Shown piece after piece: positions 56,025 through 64,000 of a DNA stretch of 64,000 nucleotides (position 1 is the stretch's first letter; every line of letters starts with the position of its first letter). The notes under the pieces are model-generated. The model made no database searches. It was not told where the DNA came from and saw only the letters and a list, made by a program, of their open reading frames with translations. Origin of the DNA: Maratus speciosus (Eukaryota > Arthropoda > Arachnida > Araneae > Salticidae); contig OZ010799.1 in NCBI GenBank assembly GCA_963932465.1, forward strand, positions 159,708,761-159,772,760, read 5' to 3'. The translations under genes and the position numbers were made by a program.

Positions 56025-56606
56025 GATTTATAAATTTTATTAAGTTATGAGTGCCATATTTAGATAGTAAAATTTAGATAGGCCCTTAAGTTGTTTTACG
56101 TACAAAAGTTCCTTTATGTTACATACAGCAGAGCAAAAAGAAATAAAAAAAAACTCATTTAATAAATAACCGAAAAAGTTGAAAAAAAATGTAAATAAAA
56201 TATTAACCAGAAAAATTATCTAAATATCCAAATATAAAAGTGAGATTATTAAAATAATTTTAAAGGTGGACCATATAATTATTCTGGTGTTGAAGTTATT
56301 TTAATCTTTTTTTATATACGACAAAAAATACTTTTTTTATATTATTTGTTTAATTTTGCATGTATAATTATTATTTTAAATCAAAAAGATTACTTTCCCA
56401 AAAAACAAATTTGAAATTGCTCGTTGGGAACCACTGCTTTAGTGTAAAATTTCTACTTTCTAAATTTCTGGTATGAATTATATTTTTAAATTTAAAATAA
56501 AAAACCAAACAGGCAACCCTATTATAATTTACAAGCTGTCATCTTCAAGGAACATATTAATGTCTTGTGAATTATTGTTACGTTCAAATGCACAGTATAC
56601 CATTTC
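56025..56606. other. AT-rich non-coding sequence
   Basis: Low-complexity A/T-rich stretches and no gene. A CAGGCAACCCT motif near 56,511 resembles CCGGCAACCCT near 60,839 and is found reverse-complemented near 59,399, hinting at another old dispersed repeat whose limits I could not fix. Confidence 0.5.
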
Positions 56607-56748
56607 GAATATTACATGTATAACTACTTGCAAAAATTTACTTATATGAAAGAATCTAAATATTCTTTGGAAATTCATAGAAGATGTTTGTAATTTGAAT
56701 TGATTACGGATAATAAAATACAATTACAGTCTTGCTCAGACATGTTCC
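56607..56748 (+). repeat. Dispersed repeat R2, copy 1
   Basis: About 142 bp with clear similarity to 58,193-58,332 in direct orientation: GAATATTACAT start, TCTAAATATT in the middle, and ATTACGGATAATAAAAT matching CTACGGATAGTAAAAT before the end. No terminal repeats or target duplication visible. Confidence 0.65.
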
Positions 56749-56834
56749 ATTATTGTTTGAAGTGATATGAATCATAGTAAAAATTTAAAAAAAAGTTATC
56801 ATACATTACTGTATACAAGATATCCATTCCTTAA

Positions 56835-57045
56835 CCCCTTGAAGGGCAGTGATACTGTCACGGCATCACATAATTTTAATCCCTAATTGCCCCATTGGCA
56901 CCGGAATTTTATAATGAAAATTTCACCTTTCGTAAATATGCGAAAATATGCTTTTACTTGTTTACAAATAAATTCTCTTGTAAATACTGGTGTCAATAAA
57001 TTATTTCAACATTTTATAAATACAAGTATTTTGCCCCTGAAAGGG
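56835..57045 (+). mobile_element. TTAA-type MITE, family a, copy 2
   Basis: 211 bp between perfect TTAA duplications (56,831-56,834 and 57,046-57,049). The ends CCCCTTGAAGGGC and CCCTTTCAGGGGC (reverse-complemented) pair imperfectly. The interior matches copy 1 at 55,825 through most of its length, including the GCGAAAATATGCTTTTAC block. Subterminal inverted repeat GTGA/TCAC. Confidence 0.85.
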
Positions 57046-57049
57046 TTAA

Positions 57050-57338
57050 GTTGAGTCATTACTTACAGATTTACAAACAGAACATTGTCAGTGTGAAGAC
57101 ATTAAAAAGAAGTATAATAAATCAATACAAGCAATTTTTTATACTAATACTATCAAACTGGCTAAATTCATTAAAAAAAGGGAAATTTGTTATTTCCATC
57201 ATCTTTTACAATAACAAGAGTCCCTTAAATAAATCTCTTTATAATGCATAAGATTAAAATTGCCGTAAAAGGCACTGCCCCCGAAGTACTTGACTGAGCG
57301 CTGTTGGGTATTGTAGGCTGATTTTTTTGTAAACCTTT

Positions 57339-57341
<3 letters not shown>
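57050..57341. other. AT-rich non-coding sequence
   Basis: No gene or repeat boundary recognised. Short open frames on both strands have no recognisable domain. Confidence 0.5.

Positions 57342-57373
<32 letters not shown>
57342..57373. repeat. T32 homopolymer
   Basis: An uninterrupted run of 32 T. It could be the poly(A) tail of an old minus-strand retrosequence, but no target duplication or SINE/LINE body was recognised beside it. Run length is prone to sequencing error. Confidence 0.9.
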
Positions 57374-57374
<1 letters not shown>

Positions 57375-57877
57375 GATTGTGCGAACCCCAGAATTTAGAC
57401 ACCAGCAATTTCCAAAAGTTTTCTTTGTCTAATTTAATATCAGTGAAATAAAGCGGAAAAAACGTAAAAAAATTACGACAGCCACTATTTTCGTAACTGC
57501 GCTCAGGCACGACTTTTCTTAAATCTCTAAGGCTGTGGCTCAAGTTTTGTGACGTAACGATAGCAGTGCTGAAGCGAGGGGGAAGGAGAGCGACAAACCT
57601 AACAACATGTTCTCTAAAATAATAGTGGTGTGCAAACAGCCGGAGATTTGGCAACTCCGGTAAAGCAATGTATTTCTACTGTGACGTCACTACCTCCTGT
57701 ACGAGGCCACCGAGAAAGACAGGCTACCGCGGTGCATTCCACGTTTCTTTTTTTACAGACCGTTAGAGTAACGTGATGCTCGAATGCACCACTGCAGACG
57801 TACGAAAAGATCATCACGTCACTCTAGCGGTCGGTACATCTTGGGGACGAGTGACCGATATTCGTGCCGCGTAAGAT
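57374..57877. other. Less AT-rich segment with palindromes, no gene recognised
   Basis: Noticeably higher GC than its surroundings. It contains a TGACGTCA palindrome at 57,682-57,689, the CRE/ATF core. Short minus-strand open frames (151 and 67 codons) have no recognisable domain, and the first is interrupted by a poly-lysine run made by the T32 tract. Confidence 0.5.
57758..57832. repeat. 21-bp inverted repeat with 33-bp spacer
   Basis: 57,758-57,778 and 57,812-57,832 are reverse complements with two mismatches. A second inverted pair, GGTGCATTC (57,731) and GAATGCACC (57,782), interleaves with it. Probably the remains of a hairpin-type element or transposon ends. Confidence 0.7.
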
Positions 57878-58040
57878 GCTCAGAATCGGGGATTATTCTC
57901 ACCAGTAAATTTTTATTGTAAATTTTGATTTATTTAACCTGAGCATTTTCACGATTTAATTAGGCAAAATTTTCTGTTTTAAAAAACCGGTGATTAAAGA
58001 TTAAAAATGCCCTAAAAGGGGCTCGTACAGAAGGGGTTAA
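57878..58040 (+). repeat. Dispersed repeat R1, copy 1
   Basis: 163 bp, similar over its full length to the reverse complement of 59,234-59,396, also 163 bp. Shared blocks include GATTATTCTCAC, TTCTGTTTT and ACCGGTGA. The right end is a TTAA, preceded (reading inward) by CCCCTTCTG and a GCCC/GGGC inverted repeat, the same layout as the TTAA MITEs here. No matching TTAA was seen at the other end. Confidence 0.7.
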
Positions 58041-58128
58041 GGGGCGGTATAAAAAACATAATATACGCGTGTATTTCAAACTCCCAAGCTATTACCTGTT
58101 GGGAATAGCTTTATTTCTTGAATGATTT
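58041..58128. other. Non-coding spacer
   Basis: Nothing recognised. Confidence 0.4.
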
Positions 58129-58188
58129 CAGGGAAAATTTTATCAATTATCTTGAAGACAGGGAAAATTTTATAAAATAACTTGAAGA
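58129..58188 (+). repeat. 30-bp tandem duplication
   Basis: CAGGGAAAATTTTAT begins each half and CTTGAAGA ends each half (58,129-58,158 and 58,159-58,188), with a few differences between. It abuts R2 copy 2. Confidence 0.85.
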
Positions 58189-58192
58189 AAGA

Positions 58193-58332
58193 GAATATTA
58201 CATTCATAATTTTTTGTAAAATGTTACTGGTGTAAAAGTTTCTAAATATTTTCTTGTAAATGATAGGTAATGTTTGTATTTCGAATTAACTACGGATAGT
58301 AAAATTCGATTAAGACTTGGTCAGATATTTTC
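58193..58332 (+). repeat. Dispersed repeat R2, copy 2
   Basis: Diverged direct repeat of 56,607-56,748, about 1.6 kb away. See that entry for the shared blocks. Confidence 0.65.
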
Positions 58333-58714
58333 TACAATTCATCTTCAGTTTCATGTTTTAAAATTAAAATCCATTCACAACTTCGGTTCAAAATATTTCT
58401 TTCTTTAGCACGAGCTATTATTAGAGAACAAAAAACATGGCATTTTTTGAACAAAAAACATGGACAATATATCTTCTTTAAAGAGAAGCTGTGTCAATTA
58501 AGTTTATTACTATGCAAACTATCTTTTAACATTCAGTTTTCAAAAATAAAACCTTTGAAATGTGATAGAGAAGAAACATGATTTGGAAAATCCTATATGT
58601 TGAATAGTTTGGCGACAAAATGCCGCTACTGGACGCTTTAATTGAAATTTATAACATCTTAATTCATTGAAAAGCATCGGATTATTTTTCAGTAAATTGT
58701 TACGCAAATTTATA

Positions 58715-58717
<3 letters not shown>
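58333..58717. other. AT-rich non-coding sequence
   Basis: No gene recognised. Contains a small local duplication of an AACAAAAAACATGG motif near 58,427 and 58,449. Confidence 0.5.

Positions 58718-58747
<30 letters not shown>
58718..58747. repeat. A30 homopolymer
   Basis: An uninterrupted run of 30 A. No retroelement body recognised upstream. Confidence 0.9.
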
Positions 58748-58749
<2 letters not shown>

Positions 58750-59233
58750 AAAATGGATTATTCTTAATAAACTGAACATAATCTGTAAGTTCTTTCGCGT
58801 GCCAGAGAAGTTTCCTTACATGCTAAGTTCGTCACGCGTGCCATAGTTTCGCCATTCCTTTTCTAGGATGTTCCAAATTCACATGGAATCAATTTCCTTT
58901 CTTTTAAAACTTTCCCGCTGGATGTTGACGTTTTGAAGTACATGTTAAGATAATAATCAAGCATTTCGCAGCATTTATAATTCAGCAGCCTATTCAATTT
59001 GCATTTGGGAATGATCTTTTTTTAGGTAGGTATCATAATTATTGACCTAATATTTATTAAAATTTCAACTAACTTCCAAAGTTTAAAAAACAATACATAG
59101 TTTGATTAATATTCTAAAATATCCTGTAATTTATTCTCAGACACTAAATTCCAAGTCAATTGGATTAACAGGCTCACTGCCCCCATAGTGATCACCATTT
59201 TGCCAAACATAAAAATACTAATTAATTTTTTTT
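58748..59233. other. AT-rich non-coding sequence
   Basis: Nothing recognised beyond low-complexity sequence. Confidence 0.5.
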
Positions 59234-59396
59234 TTAACTCCTCGCGATGAGCGTCTTTTACAGAATTTTTAATCTTTTGTCACCGGTTTTTCAAAACAGA
59301 AATTTTGGCCTGATTGAATCTAAATAATTCACGAATTAAAAAAGGCAAAACTTACAGTAAAAATTTATTAGTGAGAATAATCACGGATTTTGAGCA
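59234..59396 (-). repeat. Dispersed repeat R1, copy 2 (inverted)
   Basis: Reverse-complement partner of 57,878-58,040 with the same length. It starts at a TTAA (59,234-59,237). The two copies face each other across about 1.2 kb. Confidence 0.7.
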
Positions 59397-59477
59397 GGGG
59401 TGCCAGTTTGGCCTCTTTTTAAATTCAAAATTTCCGAATTCTTAACGGAGTTTCTGATAGGAGGATTTTATCTTTAA

Positions 59478-59677
59478 CCCTCTGTCTACCAGAAGGGTCC
59501 AATGGACCCGACATGTACATTCAAAATATTTATTCAAACCAGAAATTTCTTCAAAACATACTAAATGCATAAATCAGACAATAATAAGTTAAATAAACAA
59601 ATTAAATAGTTTTAAGTAAAAATTCTGGTGTAGAATGTTTTTATAAAACTTGAGTAAAATTTCCGGTAGTTCTAGGG
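59478..59677 (+). mobile_element. TTAA-type MITE, family b, copy 1
   Basis: 200 bp between TTAA duplications (59,474-59,477 and 59,678-59,681). The ends CCCTCTGTCTACCAG and CCCTAGAACTACCGG (reverse-complemented) are imperfect inverted repeats. A GGGTCCA/TGGACCC palindrome lies 17 bp inside. The interior matches family b copy 2 in inverse orientation, with shared TTTTAAGTAAAAATTCTG and ACTTGAGTAAAA blocks. Confidence 0.85.
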
Positions 59678-59706
59678 TTAAGCAATCGCGAAAGGTTTGC
59701 CATTAA

Positions 59707-60765
59707 CCCTTTATCTACTGATGGTACTTATAAGTACCACTCATTTTAAACTTTTATACCATAGTGAATATTACTAATATTATAATGGTACTTTGCAAAA
59801 ATCGCTCTTTTAACTCCACTTTATCCGAATACATGGCAGCGGTAGTTCTAGGTTTGTTATTTTAGAGAGGAATGAGGCTATCTTTGAAGCAGTCGATGTC
59901 TTTTGTGCCGACTTTTTGTACAGATTGCCACGCTCGTCTTTTCATTGCTGCAAACACAGTAAAGGATATAAGATAAGTGTTGGATTTTTTTATGTGTTCA
60001 TTATGGTCTTAGAATACAATCTGACTAGCTATTTTAGTTGAACGGTGTATGTATTTGATTTAACAGTTGAATTACTCGGTGGTACTTATAAGTACCGTCA
60101 GTACAATGGGTGCTGGAGAAAAACTTCTTGTTTACTTTTCGTCTGTGTAGTTATCCATCGTTTTCATCGGATTTAAAATGCAATTACTAAAATGTAGTGC
60201 AGTAGTGATTTCCCTGGTATTTCTTTTCCGTTTCATTGTTATTTTATATAGGAAATCGAAAAAGTTGTGGCACTGGCTGTTTTTTGCTATGCTAGAAATG
60301 ACATATGTAAATTCATATATTGCATGTGTGGAGATGTGAGAGAGCATGTTGTCCCTGGAATATTGACGTCTCAAAACTAAAGGTCTGCTAACAAGATCGA
60401 AACATAAAAAAAAAAAGTTTTTTTTAAACCCTTTCAGGAGCAAAGCATTTTCAATTCTAAAGTATTGAAATAAATGATTGGCACCGGAATTTGCCAAACG
60501 ATTTATTTGTAAATAAGAAAATGCCTATATTTCATATACTTATTAAATCGAAAATATTTTCTGGTGTCAGTTGAAATAACTTGTGGGTTTTCTGTTACTA
60601 TATTTTAGTCATAGTGTACTGACGGTACTTTAAAGTACCACTTTAGTTAATTACCTCTAAATAATTAAATTTCTCACGGGTGAGTATTTTTTTATGTTTA
60701 TCCTTTAATTTTCATTGTAGTAACTGAAAAAAATTGCAGTAAATCATAATGCCGTAGATAAAGTG
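59707..60765. mobile_element. TTAA-flanked composite element with three 16-bp palindromes
   Basis: 1,059 bp between TTAA duplications (59,703-59,706 and 60,766-60,769) with ends CCCTTTATCTAC and CACTTTATCTAC. Perfect palindromes GGTACTTATAAGTACC occur at 59,723 and 60,081, and GGTACTTTAAAGTACC at 60,624. Neighbouring bases show the middle palindrome is in the opposite orientation to the outer two. A family a relative is nested inside. The longest open frame, 121 codons on the minus strand at 60,132-60,497, overlaps the nested copy and shows no transposase motif, so the element is non-autonomous or a stack of insertions. Confidence 0.65.
60428..60590 (-). mobile_element. TTAA-type MITE, family a, diverged nested copy
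   Basis: The start ACCCTTTCAGGAGCAAA, preceded by TTAA, matches the reverse complement of the right end of copy 2 at 56,835. The GGCACCGGAATTT and TTTATTTGTAAA blocks follow. The other end is not clear. More diverged than copies 1 and 2, hence probably older. Confidence 0.55.
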
Positions 60766-60769
60766 TTAA

Positions 60770-61697
60770 ACAAAGAAAAGAATATTGCAGGAAATCTCTG
60801 GTACGAAAGCCTGTTTCCGAATTTTTAAAAAAGGCCAAACCGGCAACCCTGATTTTGATTAATATTTATATGGAAAGCTAGCTGTGATCCACGGGTGATT
60901 TTCACTGCACAGCGTGAAAAATTTTTGAGACTCACTGGTGATGCTCATGACAGTGAACGTTTTAAAAGTTTTGTAAATTCAATTATTTCAATATTTGTTT
61001 TTCAATGTTAACAATAAACATTTTCCTCTATCGACTAATACTATTTTTCCATTTTTTCATAAGTAGTGCTCAAAGTAGCTTCGGTGGATCCTTTTTCTCC
61101 CGCTCTGGCATTTCATGCATAAATGCTATAAAATATTTTTATCGTATTATAAGAGTTTTAACGGTCATACTATGATATCATACTATGGCGTAATAAAAGA
61201 GATGTTGCAAGTTAAAAATATACATTTTACTACTATCACTATGGTATAATCACTTTGAGAGATTCATAAGTACTAACGCCCTTAATTTTTTTTTTCAATA
61301 TTTAGAAAACAAATAATTTAAAAAATACTTAATTCATGACTCGATATATTCTGATGTCAATCACGTACAAAGAAATCGATCAAACTTTATATTCTGACGC
61401 TTTTAGTGCAAAAGAACAAATCGATGTTTTGAAAAGAAGAAACATTTTGTTTGAAAGTGTTTAGAAAGAACTCGCTCAAAGAATTAGAATGTTTCTACAA
61501 CTTTTCTGAATTCGGTTAGATAATACCGAGCATAAAAGATTTTTGTTCCTTTGTATCTGGAAGTTAAAAAAATCTGCGAGGTTTTCTTGTGTTTTGAATT
61601 CGCTTAAATTACGGGCCAGCACCAACGGTTATTTTTATATTCAAATCGTATTACAATTTACAAATTTTCTCTTCGTGGTAGGTATCACTTAAAATAA
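60770..61697. other. AT-rich non-coding sequence
   Basis: No gene recognised. CCGGCAACCCT near 60,839 recalls the fragments at 56,511 and 59,399. Confidence 0.5.
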
Positions 61698-61765
61698 TCC
61701 TAGCACATATTTTACAAAATACATTTTACATCCTAGTACATATTTTCTATCCTAGTATATATTTT
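61698..61765 (+). repeat. Short tandem cluster of TCCTAG(C/T)A(C/T)ATATTTT
   Basis: The 16-bp motif occurs three times, starting at 61,698, 61,731 and 61,750, with TTACAAAA following the first and third. Confidence 0.75.
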
Positions 61766-61878
61766 ACAAAAAATGATACGAATGTATTAAAAAATAGTTC
61801 ACTCGGATGTATATGTCCGGACCCGTAGGCAAACGGTTAAGTATGTAAAAGCATGTATGGCATGGATGTATTAATTAA

Positions 61879-62080
61879 CACTAGAACGGCGTGAATTTTT
61901 ACTCAAGTTTTTAAAAAAAATATTTCACATCAGAATTTTTACTTAAAACTATTTAACTTATTTAATTAAGTTATTTTTGCGCAGCATATATTAATCTTAT
62001 ATTAGAAAGAAATTTCTGGTTCGAATCGACATGTATTCATTCAGAAAGGGTCAAAATGACCCCTCGCCGCCGTTCTAGTG
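61879..62080 (-). mobile_element. TTAA-type MITE, family b, copy 2
   Basis: 202 bp with perfect 13-bp terminal inverted repeats CACTAGAACGGCG and flanking TTAA duplications (61,875-61,878 and 62,081-62,084). A GGGTCA/TGACCC palindrome sits just inside the right end, at the place equivalent to the palindrome of copy 1. The perfect ends suggest a younger insertion than copy 1. Confidence 0.9.
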
Positions 62081-62084
62081 TTAA

Positions 62085-62915
62085 GAGGAACTGACATATC
62101 CTTAAAATAGTGAAGCTTAAACTGTAACCGCTTTTGAAAGGGTTGATTACTGCCGGAGCAAACTTCCACCAGCAAATTTAAATATAAAAATTCTCCTTAT
62201 TTAAACGCCTCACAGTGGTCCCAAATCGCGATTATGTAGCCAAATATCAGAAAATCGAAGTTTCGTATATCGAATTTCGAAATGAAATAAATTCCACAGT
62301 ATTTCAAAATAGCTGAAGATTTATATTCGTCAATAATTTGGTTTTATAAGCTCACATGAATTCGCATTGCCTTTGTGAAGTTAGTAGTCTTGAGCGTTTT
62401 TTGATGTTGCGTGAATTTCAATCAAATTCGTTGCATTCACACCCCAACTAAGACCTTTTCAGATAGTGTCGTTTTTTTGTTTGCATTTCCCTGAAACAAC
62501 ATTAAATTACATATTTAATTTGATGTTTCGATTGCAAAAATCTCAAAAATTAAAATTAGAGGAATTTAAAAAAAAATACATAGTTTTAAGGAATTTTTGT
62601 ACATAAAAAGTGATATATAAAAAAGTCTTTCCGAGTTCCTCGGACTTTTATGGTACAAAATGTAGAATGAACCTTCTAAAATCATATCCCAAGAGATTTA
62701 TTGCGACGTTTTGCGACTTTCTGAGATACAGTACTTTGAAGTTGCACACTGGATATTGCCAGTATTAGTCCAAAATCAGTTTAAAATCAAAATCAATCTA
62801 ATTTTCGCACTGATCCAAAATTGTCAGTGTTTATATAATGCAAAATTCTAAATAAAATAATACTGTCAATTTCATTTTTTTAATTTGCGAGGGGGCAGGG
62901 AGAGCTTAAGAGTTG

Positions 62916-62918
<3 letters not shown>
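62085..62918. other. AT-rich non-coding sequence
   Basis: No gene recognised. A perfect TCCGAG/CTCGGA stem with a 3-nt loop lies at 62,630-62,644, flanked by AAAAG and CTTTT. Confidence 0.5.

Positions 62919-62960
<42 letters not shown>
62919..62960. repeat. (AT)21 microsatellite
   Basis: Perfect dinucleotide run of 42 bp. Confidence 0.95.
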
Positions 62961-62962
<2 letters not shown>

Positions 62963-63052
62963 CAATTTTTTCCTTGCTTTTTTCGTTTACATCAAAAATA
63001 GTATTGAAAGTTGACCTTATTTTAAAAAGTGCATATTTAAAGTTCAGTTTAC

Positions 63053-63070
63053 ATATATATATATATATAT
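63053..63070. repeat. (AT)9 microsatellite
   Basis: Perfect dinucleotide run of 18 bp, about 90 bp after the longer run. Confidence 0.9.
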
Positions 63071-63441
63071 GCGTCAACTGTCTTAAGTCTTGGATTCTTG
63101 TCTATAATTGAGGTATTGTGGTCTAATCATTTTTTAAATTTTAATATCTTGGACGAGGGTTATTTTTCTTTAGATCTCTTGGTTTTTTATCATTTATTCC
63201 GCTTTATGATGCGCTAAGGAGCTAAATTTTGTAATTTTAGGCTTAATGCCGACAAAATTGGATGAAATAGCGCATTGTAACTATGAATTAAACCTGCAAG
63301 CTTCTCTGACGATTCTGTGGGTTATTCATAGTTTCGTTTTTTACGTACTGGTTTCCTATGTACATATCTTATTCATCTTTAATTTTACCATTTGTTCACA
63401 TACTTGTGATATCATCTTTATTATATATATATGTATATATT
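63071..63441. other. AT-rich non-coding sequence
   Basis: No gene recognised; a 66-codon open frame at 63,246-63,446 runs into AT-rich sequence and looks fortuitous. Confidence 0.5.
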
Positions 63442-63863
63442 TGTAGGATTTAAATTTAAGCATCGTTTATTTTCTTTATGACGTGCATGATCGAAAATTA
63501 ACTGATGCTCTGATATTTTTATTATCCATGGTTTCAAAGCACGAATTATGAAAATTCACGATCACGAGATCAATGTTTGGACATATTCAAAGATTGGAAA
63601 AGAGTTAGTCTATAAAATTATGTTGTTCATCAAGCATCGACTTTTGCAGTGCCAAGGGAGGCATCATTAGGCCTAAGTGGCTTATTCGAAGGAAAATAAT
63701 TCATAGGTTTTGTGTCAGAAATGTAATGTATTTAAATAAGATATCGACTAAGTGAAGTAAATTTATCTGTATAGAATTGCATTAAAGTTTGTGTATTATT
63801 ATTCCAACATCTAATTAGTCAAGTCGCTAATAAATTAGCATTTTACAAACAACAACTTCTACA
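63442..63863 (+). mobile_element. Candidate 5' LTR of a retrotransposon leaving the window
   Basis: The segment starts TGTAG and ends CTACA, giving the TG...CA ends and a 5-bp inverted repeat expected of an LTR. It contains TATAAA at 63,611 and AATAAA at 63,829, in plausible promoter and polyadenylation order. Immediately after it comes a primer-binding-site-like sequence. The length of 422 bp is normal for metazoan LTRs. The left end is uncertain (TGTTG at 63,621 is an alternative). The second LTR and any gag-pol lie outside the window, so the family cannot be assigned. Confidence 0.5.
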
Positions 63864-64000
63864 AATTTGGGGGCTCCGTGCCTGAATCTTAAGCAACTAA
63901 TAGTGAAATAAATAATCGGCATTTTATGCAAAGCAACAAAATAAGTTAGTGAAATATGAATCAGAACGAAATTGATGTAAATTACTAATGCCAAAGGTTG
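63864..64000 (+). mobile_element. Start of retrotransposon internal region (leader)
   Basis: Sequence from the end of the candidate LTR to the window edge. It is AT-rich with no open frame yet, as expected for an untranslated leader ahead of gag. Confidence 0.4.
63868..63882 (+). promoter_or_regulatory. Candidate primer-binding site (tRNA-Pro-like)
   Basis: TGGGGGCTCCGTGCC lies four bases after the candidate LTR. The first nine bases, TGGGGGCTC, equal the start of the classical tRNA-Pro primer-binding site used by many LTR retroelements. The match then weakens, apparently by a one-base insertion. Confidence 0.5.

Noticed and set aside
57342..57420. SINE with poly(A) tail on the minus strand (GGTTCGCACAATCC as box B next to T32)
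   Set aside because: The box B match is poor, it lies directly beside the tail with no body between, and no target-site duplication was found.
57199..57817. Minus-strand gene formed by the 151- and 67-codon open frames
   Set aside because: The longer frame runs through a poly-lysine tract made by the T32 homopolymer, neither frame has a recognisable domain, and the region is full of inverted repeats.
60132..60497. 121-codon minus-strand open frame as a transposase fragment
   Set aside because: No catalytic motif or recognisable similarity. It crosses a nested MITE copy, so coding is unlikely.

Overview
This is a repeat-dominated window from a eukaryotic nuclear genome. No protein-coding gene can be supported anywhere in it. 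The AT-rich background, a classic non-autonomous Helitron, TTAA-targeting miniature transposons, microsatellites and a probable LTR retrotransposon edge suggest an invertebrate, most likely an arthropod. That placement is inference; no gene or rRNA here confirms it.

Region 1, positions 1 to about 54,337, is one satellite array with a 325-327 bp period. By counting between the first and last tRNA-like cores I estimate about 163 copies. The left end of the array lies outside the window. Every unit carries, on the minus strand, a 71-nt tRNA-like cloverleaf: canonical stem lengths, a perfect internal Pol III B box, a near A box, and a T5 run (Pol III terminator) two bases past the 3' end. It sits between short inverted-repeat arms. 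Two unit subtypes occur (A, 327 bp; B, 325 bp). Multi-unit blocks are copied within the array at constant offsets (about 3.27, 6.20, 22.52 and 27.4-27.7 kb), so the array has expanded by segmental unequal exchange.

Region 2, 8,819-10,088, is a 1,270-bp non-autonomous Helitron (5' TC, 3' hairpin plus CTAG, inserted between A and T) that splits one satellite unit. Compared with paralogous blocks, one whole unit is missing at this spot.

Region 3, about 54,149-54,378, is the right edge of the array. Here the core of the unit runs into an inverted copy of its own beginning, so the last copy looks like a complete miniature inverted-repeat element with TA at both outer ends. I infer that this is the founder type, and that the satellite unit is this element's left part and core plus about 150 bp of other sequence.

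Region 4, 54,380-64,000, is AT-rich and non-coding. It holds four degenerate ~148-bp tandem units, at least three copies of one TTAA-flanked MITE family, two copies of a second, a 1.06-kb TTAA-flanked composite with three 16-bp palindromes, two other dispersed repeat pairs, homopolymer and AT microsatellites, and at the right edge a candidate 5' LTR (63,442-63,863) followed by a tRNA-Pro-type primer-binding site.

The most interesting object is the satellite itself: an apparently MITE-derived array of about 163 tRNA-like, potentially Pol III/TFIIIC-binding modules. Whether it is transcribed or bound cannot be told from sequence alone.
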